Shown here piece after piece: positions 11,859 to 20,409 of a stretch of DNA of 64,000 nucleotides (position 1 is its first letter; the number at the start of each line of letters is the position of its first letter). Source of the DNA: Commensalibacter papalotli. GTDB lineage: Bacteria; Pseudomonadota; Alphaproteobacteria; Acetobacterales; Acetobacteraceae. Location: positions 1,054,001 through 1,118,000 of the forward strand of contig NZ_CAMXCI010000001.1 in the NCBI RefSeq assembly GCF_947179115.1. Reading direction: 5' to 3'. A model generated the notes under the pieces. That model saw only the letters and a program-made list of their open reading frames with translations. It made no database searches and had not been told where the DNA came from. Made by a program: the position numbers and the translations under genes.

Positions 11859-14800
11859 TTATTCAGCGCTTTGTTCTAGTTCAACATTCAAACCGAGCGA
11901 TTTCAGTTCTTTAATCAATACGTTAAAGCTTTCTGGAATACCTGCTTCAAAGTCATCTTGGTCTTTGACAATCGCTTCATAAACCTTTGTTCTACCTGAA
12001 ACGTCATCGGATTTAACCGTTAACATTTCCTGTAAGGTATATGCAGCACCATAAGCCTCAAGAGCCCAAACTTCCATCTCTCCGAAACGCTGACCACCAA
12101 ATTGAGCTTTACCACCCAATGGTTGCTGCGTAACCAAGGAATACGGACCAATAGAGCGCGCATGGATCTTATCATCAACCAAGTGATGCAATTTAAGCAT
12201 ATAGATATAACCAACCGTAACAGGACGTTCAAAAACTTCACCTGTACGACCATCAATTAATGTACTTTGCCCAGATGTATTTAATCCTGCTTGGGTCAAC
12301 ATTCCTTCAATATCAGGAATACTGGCGCCGTCAAACACAGGGGTCATAATTGATACACCTTTGCGAATATCATTGCAGAATTCAATCAACTCACTATCAG
12401 AAAGATCAACAATTTTTTCTTGATAGGTTGCTTCACCATAGATTGTTCTTAAGCGATCTAAAAGCTCCTGCTTTTTCTCACCTTGACGAACATAATCATC
12501 CACGACTTGGCTGACTTGTTTACCAATATTGGCACAAGCCCAACCTAAATGTGTTTCTAAAATCTGACCTACGTTCATACGTGAAGGCACACCCAGTGGG
12601 TTCAACACAAGATCAACAGAAGTTCCATCTTCAAGGAATGGCATATCTTCAACAGGAACAACACGGGATACAACCCCTTTGTTACCATGACGACCCGCCA
12701 TCTTATCCCCTGGTTGTAATTTACGCTTTACCGCGATGAAAACTTTAACCATTTTCATCACGCCAGGAGGAAGCTCATCACCACGTTGTAATTTTTCAAC
12801 TTTGTTATTGAAACGCGCTTGAACACCGGCAACTTCACGATCAAAGTCACGCTTAACAGCTTCGATATTAGCCATTACTGCATCATCAGCAACAACAATA
12901 TTACGCCATGCACCACGTGGATGTTCAGACAATACATCGACTGTTAATACAGTTCCTGATTGAATGCCTTTGAACCCGATACCAGCTGTTTGATCAAGTA
13001 AGTTTTCTCTTAAACGATTATAGAATGAGCGTTCTTGAATAGCCAACTCATCATCACGATCTTTACTTAAACGTTCAATTTCTGCACGTTCAATCGCCAT
13101 TGCACGTTCATCTTTGTCGATACCACGACGAGAGAATACACGAACATCAACAATTGTACCACTGGTTCCAGGAGGAAGTTTTAAAGAAGTATCACGAACA
13201 TCTGAAGCTTTTTCACCAAAAATAGAACGAAGAAGTTTTTCTTCTGGTGTCATTGGACTTTCACCCTTAGGGGTGATTTTACCAACTAAAATATCTCCAG
13301 GATTAACTTCCGCACCGATGTAAACGATACCTGCTTCATCAAGATTACGAAGCGCTTCTTCACCAACATTTGGAATATCACGCGTAATTTCTTCTTGACC
13401 CAATTTGGTATCACGAGCCATAACTTCAAATTCTTCAATATGAATTGAAGTAAACACGTCATCACGAGCAATACGTTCAGAGATTAGAATTGAATCTTCA
13501 AAGTTATATCCATTCCAAGGCATAAATGCGACCAGAACGTTACGACCAAGTGCTAATTCACCAAGCTCAGTTGATGGACCATCAGCAATAATATCGCCTG
13601 CCTGAATCTGATCTCCAACATACACAAGTGGACGTTGGTTAATACATGTAGATTGGTTAGAACGTGTATATTTACGCAAACGATAAATATCGACCCCTTG
13701 TGTCGAACCATTTTCATCTGTTGCACGAACAACGATACGTGCACCATCGATTTGATCAACAACACCACCACGTTTAGCAACGATCGTCGCACCAGAATCA
13801 CGTGCAACTGCGGCTTCCATGCCAGTACCAACCAATGGCGCATCAGATCTAATCAAAGGCACAGCCTGACGTTGCATGTTTGAACCCATCAATGCACGGT
13901 TCGCGTCATCGTTTTCCAAGAAAGGAATAAGTGCCGCAGCAACAGACACCAATTGTTTTGGTGAAACGTCACAAGCTGTTACATCTTCAGGTTTAACCAA
14001 TTGGAAGTCACCACTCTTACGAACAGAAACAAGTTCATCGGTCAAATTACCTTCAGCATCTTGTTTTGCATCAGCTTGAGCAACGATTAACTTGTCTTCT
14101 TCCATTGCAGACAGATATTTCCATCCATCTTGCAATTTACCATCTTGTACCAAGCGATAAGGTGTTTCAATAAATCCGTATTTATTAACCTTAGCATAGG
14201 TAGATAAAGAGTTAATCAAACCAATATTTGGACCTTCAGGCGTTTCAATTGGGCAAATACGGCCATAATGCGTTGGATGAACGTCACGAACTTCAAACCC
14301 AGCACGTTCACGTGTTAAACCCCCTGGCCCCAAAGCTGACAAACGGCGTTTATGGGTGACTTCAGACAGTGGATTTGTTTGATCCATAAACTGTGACAAC
14401 TGAGAAGAACCAAAAAATTCTCTAACCGCAGCAACAGCAGGTTTTGCATTTATCAAGTCATGAGGCATAACGGTATCAATATCAACTGACCCCATACGCT
14501 CACGAATAGCACGTTCCATTCTCAACAGACCGAGTCGATATTGATTTTCCATCAATTCACCAACGGAACGTACTCGACGATTACCAAGGTTATCAATATC
14601 ATCGACACTACCTTGACCATCTTTTAATTCGCACATAATTTTAATCGTACGAAGAATATCAACTTTACGCAAGACGCGGATCGTATCATCACCTGGAACA
14701 CCTAAACGGATGTTCATTTTAACACGACCAACAGCTGACAAATCATAACGGTCATAATCAAAAAATAGACCGCGTAATAAAGATTCTGCAGTTTCAGCAG

Positions 14801-16031
14801 TTGGCGGCTCACCAGGGCGCATAACACGATAAATATCAACCAAAGCATCGTCTCTGGAGGTATTTTTATCTGTAATTAATGTGTTTCTAATCCAAGGTCC
14901 TGTTGCATTGTCAACAGCCAATGTTGGAATTTCATCCAATCCCAATTCTTCGAATCTGTCTAATGTGGCTTCTGTAAGCTCTTCACCAGCCTCAGCGTAA
15001 ATCTCACCGGTATTTTCATTAACCAAATCATGAGCAAAATAACGACCTAATAGCTCTTCTCTGCGAACTAAAACACTTTTAGTTTTTTCAGCAATCTTGC
15101 GAACTGTTCGTGCTGTCAACTTCACATTAACATCGGCTACAACTTCACCTGTATCAGCATCAACTAGAGGTGCTAACAATTTCATATTACGAAATGCATC
15201 AGGTTCAAATGCACGCGCCCAACCACCATCAATCTTTTTAAAAGAGATGGTATTATAAAAATAAGAAAGAATTTCATCATCGTCCATTCCACGCATTGGA
15301 ATGGAATCTATATCCCCACCTTCTTTTGCTTTTGCATCACGCAGAGCAATAGAATTTTCACCTTCTAAAGCATACAACAACGTTGTAATTGGGAATTTTC
15401 TTTTACGATCAATACGAACGTAAATTAAATCTTTACTATCAAATTCAAAATCCAACCATGAACCACGATAAGGAATAATTCTTGCTGTAAATAAGAACTT
15501 ACCAGAAGAATGCGTCTTACCACCATCATGATCAAAAAACACACCTGGACTGCGGTGCATTTGTGATACGATGACGCGCTCTGTACCATTTACGATAAAG
15601 GTACCATTTTCGGTCATTAAAGGCATGTCACCCATATAAACGGGTTGCTCTTTAATATCACGAATTGAACGTGACCCTGTATCTTCGTCAATGTCCCAAA
15701 CAATCAAACGAAGGACAACTTTTAAGGGTGCCGCATAGGTCAATCCACGCTGAAGACATTCCTCAACATCATATTTCGGTTCTTCAAATTCGTAATTTAC
15801 AAATTCGAGACGGCCATTACCTGCAAAATCATTGATTGGAAAAACCGAACGAAATACCTCTTCCAACCCAATTAATGTACGGTTCTCTGGCTTTACATCA
15901 CGTTGTAAAAAAGCCTCATAACTCGCCCTTTGCACATCAATAAGATTTGGCATCGGTGCGATTTCTGGAATCCGTCCAAAAGTTTTGCGAATGCGCTTGC
16001 GTCCCGTGAACGATTTGCTTACCGCGTTCAT
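11859..16031 (-). CDS. rpoB: DNA-directed RNA polymerase subunit beta
   Basis: Beta is the second large subunit of RNA polymerase. I place the start at the ATG at 16031 (MNAVSKSFTGRKRIRK, 1390 residues); the frame is open 16 codons further to a TTG at 16079, but the ATG start fits the form I recall for acetic acid bacterial RpoB. The rifampicin pocket reads SSQLSQFMDQTNPLSEVTHKR followed by RLSALGPGG, with the positions equivalent to E. coli Asp516, His526 and Ser531 all wild type. It follows rplL after a long hairpin-bearing spacer, the usual attenuator position. Confidence 0.97.
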   Translation of the reverse strand: MNAVSKSFTGRKRIRKTFGRIPEIAPMPNLIDVQRASYEAFLQRDVKPENRTLIGLEEVFRSVFPINDFAGNGRLEFVNYEFEEPKYDVEECLQRGLTYAAPLKVVLRLIVWDIDEDTGSRSIRDIKEQPVYMGDMPLMTENGTFIVNGTERVIVSQMHRSPGVFFDHDGGKTHSSGKFLFTARIIPYRGSWLDFEFDSKDLIYVRIDRKRKFPITTLLYALEGENSIALRDAKAKEGGDIDSIPMRGMDDDEILSYFYNTISFKKIDGGWARAFEPDAFRNMKLLAPLVDADTGEVVADVNVKLTARTVRKIAEKTKSVLVRREELLGRYFAHDLVNENTGEIYAEAGEELTEATLDRFEELGLDEIPTLAVDNATGPWIRNTLITDKNTSRDDALVDIYRVMRPGEPPTAETAESLLRGLFFDYDRYDLSAVGRVKMNIRLGVPGDDTIRVLRKVDILRTIKIMCELKDGQGSVDDIDNLGNRRVRSVGELMENQYRLGLLRMERAIRERMGSVDIDTVMPHDLINAKPAVAAVREFFGSSQLSQFMDQTNPLSEVTHKRRLSALGPGGLTRERAGFEVRDVHPTHYGRICPIETPEGPNIGLINSLSTYAKVNKYGFIETPYRLVQDGKLQDGWKYLSAMEEDKLIVAQADAKQDAEGNLTDELVSVRKSGDFQLVKPEDVTACDVSPKQLVSVAAALIPFLENDDANRALMGSNMQRQAVPLIRSDAPLVGTGMEAAVARDSGATIVAKRGGVVDQIDGARIVVRATDENGSTQGVDIYRLRKYTRSNQSTCINQRPLVYVGDQIQAGDIIADGPSTELGELALGRNVLVAFMPWNGYNFEDSILISERIARDDVFTSIHIEEFEVMARDTKLGQEEITRDIPNVGEEALRNLDEAGIVYIGAEVNPGDILVGKITPKGESPMTPEEKLLRSIFGEKASDVRDTSLKLPPGTSGTIVDVRVFSRRGIDKDERAMAIERAEIERLSKDRDDELAIQERSFYNRLRENLLDQTAGIGFKGIQSGTVLTVDVLSEHPRGAWRNIVVADDAVMANIEAVKRDFDREVAGVQARFNNKVEKLQRGDELPPGVMKMVKVFIAVKRKLQPGDKMAGRHGNKGVVSRVVPVEDMPFLEDGTSVDLVLNPLGVPSRMNVGQILETHLGWACANIGKQVSQVVDDYVRQGEKKQELLDRLRTIYGEATYQEKIVDLSDSELIEFCNDIRKGVSIMTPVFDGASIPDIEGMLTQAGLNTSGQSTLIDGRTGEVFERPVTVGYIYMLKLHHLVDDKIHARSIGPYSLVTQQPLGGKAQFGGQRFGEMEVWALEAYGAAYTLQEMLTVKSDDVSGRTKVYEAIVKDQDDFEAGIPESFNVLIKELKSLGLNVELEQSAE

Positions 16032-16183
16032 CGTGTATTGTGCCCCATCGCTTGTTGCCAAATATACTTGCTGTTTCAAACTAAATCAAAACAAGTAATT
16101 GGCTAATGATAACTAAATATAACTCTTAACCAACAGAGTTACGCCTACCCCTAAACCATTAGGGAATCATACTTTATCCAAGC

Positions 16184-16208
16184 CGTTAAAGAATCTTTCT
16201 CTTTAACG
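16184..16208 (-). promoter_or_regulatory. rplL-rpoB spacer hairpin, probable processing or attenuation element
   Basis: A perfect 9-bp stem (CGTTAAAGA/TCTTTAACG) with a 7-base loop lies between rplL and rpoB. In E. coli this spacer carries an attenuator and an RNase III site that set the ribosomal-protein to polymerase ratio; a similar role is inferred from position only. Confidence 0.5.
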
Positions 16209-16216
16209 ACCAAGCA

Positions 16217-16244
16217 GGCGGATCCCCAAAGCCTGGGTTCCGCC
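16217..16244 (-). terminator. rplL-rpoB attenuator-like GC-rich hairpin
   Basis: GGCGGA pairs with TCCGCC, and after one T-T mismatch CCC pairs with GGG, closing an 8-base loop. It is the most GC-rich patch in an otherwise AT-rich spacer but lacks a following U-tract, so partial attenuation or RNA processing is more likely than full termination. Confidence 0.5.
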
Positions 16245-16304
16245 CTACCATAATCTTAAATCCAACGATATAGAGAAGTCCCTATAAACGTCTGATTCAT
16301 AGCA

Positions 16305-16673
16305 TTATTTAAATTCGACAGTAGCACCTTGTTCTTCAAGGGTCTTCTTAATTTTTTCAGCTTCATCTTTATTTACACCCTCTTTAAGGGTTTTTGGTGC
16401 GCCTTCAACTAAATCTTTAGCTTCTTTCAAACCAAGACCTGTAATTGCGCGAACCTCTTTAATGACGTTAATTTTTTTGTCACCAGATTTAGCAAGAATT
16501 ACATCAAATTCTGTTTTTTCTTCAGCAGCAGCAGCAGGAGCAGCAGCAGCAGCAACAGCAACTGGAGCAGCAGCAGAAACGCCCCATTTTTCTTCTAACA
16601 TTTTAGAAAGCTCAGCAGCTTCCAAAACGGTTAATGCAGATAATTCGTCAACAATTTTAGCTAAATCAGCCAT
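16305..16673 (-). CDS. rplL: 50S ribosomal protein L7/L12
   Basis: L7/L12 forms the multimeric stalk that recruits GTPase factors. The 122 residues show the N-terminal dimerisation domain (1-33), the Ala/Pro-rich hinge around 36-50 and the C-terminal factor-binding domain with EVRAITGLGLKEAKDLVEG. The Ala-rich hinge is a GCA/GCT repeat in the DNA and is not a separate repeat element. It follows rplJ after 92 bases. Confidence 0.98.
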   Translation of the reverse strand: MADLAKIVDELSALTVLEAAELSKMLEEKWGVSAAAPVAVAAAAAPAAAAEEKTEFDVILAKSGDKKINVIKEVRAITGLGLKEAKDLVEGAPKTLKEGVNKDEAEKIKKTLEEQGATVEFK

Positions 16674-16765
16674 GATATCTATCCTATTTATATACTATTA
16701 AGTGTCTTAATACAAATTTACTAAACATTTAGCAAATCAATAAAAATAAAAAAGCTTAGTCAATC

Positions 16766-17284
16766 CTAAGCCGCTTCACCTTTGTCCGCATAAGCGCCAA
16801 TAACCCGTGCCAATTGTCCAGCAGGAGCTTGAACAACACCAGCAATACGTGTAGCAGGTGTAGAGATAAGTCCAACCAGCTGTGCACGCAAGACATCCAA
16901 TGAGGGTAGTTCAGCCAGAGCTTTAACTTGATTTACATCAAGCATTTGCCCATCTAAATTACCACCAAGAATTTCAAGTTTATCATTGGTTTTGGCGAAC
17001 TCGACGGCTACTTTCGCAACTGCAACTGGATCTTGTGCCCAAGCAAGGGCAATAGGGCCAGTTAACAATGGGGTAATACCTTCGAATGGGGTACCTTTAG
17101 CGGCGAGGGTGACCAAGCGGTTTTTTCCAACTTTGTAAGTTGCATCAGCAGCGCGCATACGACGACGCAAATCTGTAACAGCAGCAACATTCAATCCTTT
17201 GTTACGAGTAATAACAAGCATTGACGTATTTGCGAAAACAGATGCCATGGAAGCAACAAACGCTCGTTTTTCCGTGCGGTCCAA
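16766..17284 (-). CDS. rplJ: 50S ribosomal protein L10 (TTG start)
   Basis: L10 anchors the L7/L12 stalk to 23S rRNA and, with L12, represses its own mRNA leader in many bacteria. The 172-residue frame starts MDRTEKRAFVASMASVFANT, which is the family N-terminus, yet its first codon is TTG, with GGAG seven bases upstream. The only nearby ATG is out of frame. A weak start codon may matter for autoregulation. The leader of about 275 bases contains two strong hairpins. Confidence 0.96.
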   Translation of the reverse strand: MDRTEKRAFVASMASVFANTSMLVITRNKGLNVAAVTDLRRRMRAADATYKVGKNRLVTLAAKGTPFEGITPLLTGPIALAWAQDPVAVAKVAVEFAKTNDKLEILGGNLDGQMLDVNQVKALAELPSLDVLRAQLVGLISTPATRIAGVVQAPAGQLARVIGAYADKGEAA

Positions 17285-17489
17285 ATCCCGTCTCCATTTT
17301 GATCAGTCAATAGTGACTTTTCAGGTTGCCATTTAGATTGTATTTTAAATTACAATCCGGTTCGCCTGTCCTAAAACGGTAACACCAGCATATAAACAGA
17401 TTAAAAAATCTAAAATATACTAGTCCCGCCTCCCGTTCGCAGTAATAAAACTTTTAAAACTTCAGTCACGTACGGTCTTGGACAGGTTC
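17285..17489 (-). promoter_or_regulatory. Candidate L10 (rplJL) autoregulatory leader
   Basis: About 200 bases of structured, fairly GC-rich leader precede rplJ, with the minus-strand segments CCAAGACCGTACGTG (near 17470-17485) and AGGACAGGCGAACCGG (near 17360-17376), whose paired segments would suit a kink-turn-like fold. Position and composition fit the L10(L12)4-binding leader known from other bacteria. I did not fold it, so the assignment is tentative. Confidence 0.45.
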
Positions 17490-17509
17490 AGAGTAAATTT
17501 CTTTACTCT
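17490..17509 (-). repeat. 8-bp perfect hairpin between rplA and rplJ
   Basis: AGAGTAAA pairs perfectly with TTTACTCT around a four-base loop. It stands eight bases from a second, longer perfect hairpin. The pair sits downstream of rplA and upstream of the rplJ leader, suitable for transcript processing or partial termination. Confidence 0.65.
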
Positions 17510-17516
17510 ATATATT

Positions 17517-17543
17517 CATTACCTTGTATTTTACAAGGTAATG
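17517..17543 (-). terminator. 12-bp perfect hairpin 3' of rplA
   Basis: CATTACCTTGTA and TACAAGGTAATG form a perfect 12-bp stem with a three-base loop, 16 bases after the rplA stop. On the minus strand it is followed by AATATATAG rather than a U-run, so it may be a stability or processing element as much as a terminator. Confidence 0.6.
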
Positions 17544-17559
17544 ATAACTCTATATCATA

Positions 17560-18255
17560 TTAACCAGCGTTAACGCTAGCAATATCAATTTCAATTCCAG
17601 GGCCCATTGTTGAAGAAAGATAAATCTTTTTCATATATGCGCCTTTTACACCTGTTGGGCGAGCTTTTTGCACAACATCAACAAATGCACGGATATTTTC
17701 AAGTAAATTTGTTGAGCTAAAAGATGCTTTACCAATACCAGCATGCACAACACCGCCTTTTTCAGCACGATATTCTACCTGACCTGACTTAGCTGCAGTG
17801 ACTGCACCTTTAACATCCATGGTCACCGTTCCCAATTTAGGGTTTGGCATCAAACCACGCGGACCAAGCACCTTACCCAAACGACCTACGAGGGCCATCA
17901 TATCTGGTGTTGCAATACAACGATCGAAATTAATTTCACCAGCCTGGATTTTTTCTGCTAGATCTTCATCACCAACAACATCAGCACCAGCTGCTTTTGC
18001 TTCTTCAGCTTTCGCACCACGAGCAAAAACACCAACGCGTAATGTTTTACCAGTACCATGAGGAAGAGACATTAAACCACGAACCATTTGATCTGCATAA
18101 CGAGGATCTACACCCAAGTTAATTGCAATTTCAATCGTTTCATCAAATTTAGCTTTAGCATTACCAACAACAAGAGCAATCGCTTCTTGTAATGTGTATA
18201 CTTTATTGCGTTCTAAAGTAGCATGAGCCGCAGCAAGACGTTTATTTTTAGCCAT
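17560..18255 (-). CDS. rplA: 50S ribosomal protein L1
   Basis: L1 forms the mobile stalk that guides deacylated tRNA out of the E site. The 231 residues carry the family core: DETIEIAINLGVDPRYADQMVRG split around residues 38-60, LPHGTGKTLRVGVFA, and MPNPKLGTVTMDV in the second domain. The ATG follows rplK by only three bases. In E. coli L1 represses rplK-rplA by binding the rplK leader; no equivalent was identified here. Confidence 0.98.
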   Translation of the reverse strand: MAKNKRLAAAHATLERNKVYTLQEAIALVVGNAKAKFDETIEIAINLGVDPRYADQMVRGLMSLPHGTGKTLRVGVFARGAKAEEAKAAGADVVGDEDLAEKIQAGEINFDRCIATPDMMALVGRLGKVLGPRGLMPNPKLGTVTMDVKGAVTAAKSGQVEYRAEKGGVVHAGIGKASFSSTNLLENIRAFVDVVQKARPTGVKGAYMKKIYLSSTMGPGIEIDIASVNAG

Positions 18256-18258
18256 GTC

Positions 18259-18693
18259 TTAAGACTCCTCTACTTTAATGCCCATTGAACGCGCTGAACC
18301 AACCAACATACGAACTGCGCCATCGACATCATTCGCATTCATGTCTTTCATTTTTTCAGCAGCGATTTCACGCAATTGGCTTATTTTAACGGTACCAACA
18401 GTTGCACCTTTACCAATTACAGCTGCGCCTTTTGATACTTTAGCTGCTTTAAGCAAGAAATAAGTATTAGGTGGTGTTTTTGTGATAAAGCTGAATGTAC
18501 GATCTGCATATGCTGTAATCACAACAGGAATTGGCATTCCTGGCTCTAGGTTTTGTGTCGCAGCATTGAATTCTTTACAGAATTGCATAATATTCAAACC
18601 ACGTTGACCCAACGCTGGACCAACTGGTGGGGATGGATTCGCCTTCCCCGCAGGAATTTGTAACTTAATGTAGCCAACAATCTTTTTGGCCAT
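18259..18693 (-). CDS. rplK: 50S ribosomal protein L11
   Basis: L11 binds the GTPase-associated region of 23S rRNA and is needed for stringent-response activation by RelA-type enzymes. The 144 residues show GYIKLQIPAGKANPSPPVGPALGQRG at the N-terminus (split here only for reading) and the C-terminal RNA-binding domain ending ARSMGIKVEES. GGAGAC lies eight bases before the ATG. Upstream one would expect nusG and secE; instead there is a 204-base spacer and an efflux gene. Confidence 0.98.
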   Translation of the reverse strand: MAKKIVGYIKLQIPAGKANPSPPVGPALGQRGLNIMQFCKEFNAATQNLEPGMPIPVVITAYADRTFSFITKTPPNTYFLLKAAKVSKGAAVIGKGATVGTVKISQLREIAAEKMKDMNANDVDGAVRMLVGSARSMGIKVEES

Positions 18694-18801
18694 ATCCGGG
18701 TCTCCTTAATAAAATCTACCCAGACCGCGGTTCACACGAAAACCACAAGGAAAACAAATTTCTCCTTGCAATTCCTCTCCCGCGTTCCGATGAGAACTTG
18801 C

Positions 18802-18831
18802 ATTCTTCTTATTTTTTTAGATTTTTGTCAA
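18802..18831 (-). promoter_or_regulatory. Candidate sigma-70 promoter for rplKAJL-rpoBC
   Basis: On the minus strand a perfect -35 TTGACA (18826-18831) is followed after 18 bases by AAGAAT (18802-18807), a 4/6 match to the -10 box. This would give a leader of about 100 bases for rplK. No strong terminator is visible between this site and the upstream efflux gene, so some read-through is possible. Confidence 0.5.
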
Positions 18832-18897
18832 GATTTTATTTTTAAAATACTCAAATAATACCTTAACAATCTAAACAATAACACATCAACATCTTTA

Positions 18898-20409
18898 CTA
18901 CTTATCCAGATTATATCCTAAACCGCTATATTGAAACACACCAATCGATTCCAATTTTTTGTGTGGCAGCTCTTGAGCATCCCATCCACCACCTAAAGCG
19001 GTAATAAGACCAACAGATGCTTGCATTAATCTAGTTTTACTTTCCACTTCAGCAATTTGAGCACTTAATGCAGCAGTCTGTGCGGTAACAACATCTAGAT
19101 AATTCGTAAGGCCACCTGTATATAAAGACATCGCCATCCCCTGCGTGCGCAACGCGGCTTCAGATGCTGCTTTATTTTCTTTTTGTTTTTGCAACATTTT
19201 TTGAGTAAGGGTTAAATTATCTGCAACTTCTTTAAACCCATTTAGTACAACAGAGCGATAATTGTCTCTAGTTTGACGGTATTGAGACCAATTTCTTTGC
19301 AATGTTGCTCTACGTAATCCTCCTTGGAATAATGGTAAAGTAGCTTTTACTGCAGCTGACCACATACTATTGGGTAAATTTGCAAGCCCGAAACCACTAT
19401 CCTCAAAACCGCTTAAGGCATTAATGGTAATATCAGGGTAAAAAGCTGCTTTTGACACACCAATCGCGCGATTAGCTGCTGCCATTTGACGCTCGGCACT
19501 GGCAATATCAGGGCGACGTTGTAATAAAGCCGACGGAACCCCCAAAGGCACATTAGGAACTCGCATTACATCGTTTGATCTTACAGGAGCAATATGAAAT
19601 CCCATAGGAAACTCATTAACTAATACTGCAATCGCATGCTCTGTAATATCACGTTGAGCTTGTACATCAGTTTGTTGCGCCTTGGTCATTTCCAACTGAT
19701 TTTCAGCCCTTGACACATCTATGCCTGCGGCAATTGCTCCCATTTCTCGCATACGAGTTACATCGACAGCTGCTTCAAAATATTTAATGGAATCTTTTAA
19801 AACTTCATTTTGCGCATCATAGCCTCGTAAAATCATATAATTGCGCGCTAACTCTGCTTGTAAACTTAACTTTGCGGCTTCATAATCAGCAGCACTAACT
19901 TGAGCCAAGCTACGTTGCATTTTTATCTGGTTGCGAATTCTTCCCCACAAATCCACTTCCCACATTGCAGAAGCTTGATATTGAGCATTATTCTCTGTGA
20001 TGGGACCATTACTGGTAGCGCTTCGAAATAAACGGTTGTGAGACTGTTTATACTTTCCTCCCCCTGCTTCAAGGCTAAGATTAGGGTATAACTGTGATTT
20101 AACCTCACTTAACAAAGCTCTACTTTGCATAAACGTTTCTGCTGCAGCTTTAAGATCTGGATTACTCTTATTAAGCTGATCTTCTAACTGATTTAAAATA
20201 GGGTCATTTAATACAGTCCACCATTCCCCTTTGGGTATTCGATCAGCAGGTTGTGCAACATGAAAAGGTGCTGTGCCCTGCCACGTATCAGGCAAAGCAT
20301 ATTTAGGTTGTTTATATTCTGGGGCTAAATCGCAAGCACTTAACAAGAATAAACCAGAAATTAAACCGACAATAGATCGAGTGAATTGCACCTTGGCATG
20401 AATTAACAT
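18898..20409 (-). CDS. RND efflux outer-membrane lipoprotein (TolC/OprM/NodT type)
   Basis: Outer membrane factors form the exit duct of tripartite efflux pumps. The 503-residue protein has a lipoprotein signal ending LLSAC with Cys26 as the likely acylated residue, then PDTWQG and two OEP-type coiled-coil repeats; the LGVPSALLQRRPDIASAER segment around the middle is typical of the NodT family. The ATG overlaps the adaptor stop by one base (TAATG), indicating coupling. Substrate cannot be told from sequence. Confidence 0.93.
   Translation of the reverse strand: MLIHAKVQFTRSIVGLISGLFLLSACDLAPEYKQPKYALPDTWQGTAPFHVAQPADRIPKGEWWTVLNDPILNQLEDQLNKSNPDLKAAAETFMQSRALLSEVKSQLYPNLSLEAGGGKYKQSHNRLFRSATSNGPITENNAQYQASAMWEVDLWGRIRNQIKMQRSLAQVSAADYEAAKLSLQAELARNYMILRGYDAQNEVLKDSIKYFEAAVDVTRMREMGAIAAGIDVSRAENQLEMTKAQQTDVQAQRDITEHAIAVLVNEFPMGFHIAPVRSNDVMRVPNVPLGVPSALLQRRPDIASAERQMAAANRAIGVSKAAFYPDITINALSGFEDSGFGLANLPNSMWSAAVKATLPLFQGGLRRATLQRNWSQYRQTRDNYRSVVLNGFKEVADNLTLTQKMLQKQKENKAASEAALRTQGMAMSLYTGGLTNYLDVVTAQTAALSAQIAEVESKTRLMQASVGLITALGGGWDAQELPHKKLESIGVFQYSGLGYNLDK

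Noticed and set aside
16032..16079. TTG start extending RpoB by 16 residues
   Set aside because: The ATG at 16031 gives the family N-terminus; the upstream TTG lacks a good ribosome site.
16500..16570. Short repeated GCA/GCT units suggestive of a microsatellite
   Set aside because: They encode the Ala-rich hinge of L7/L12, a normal protein feature.
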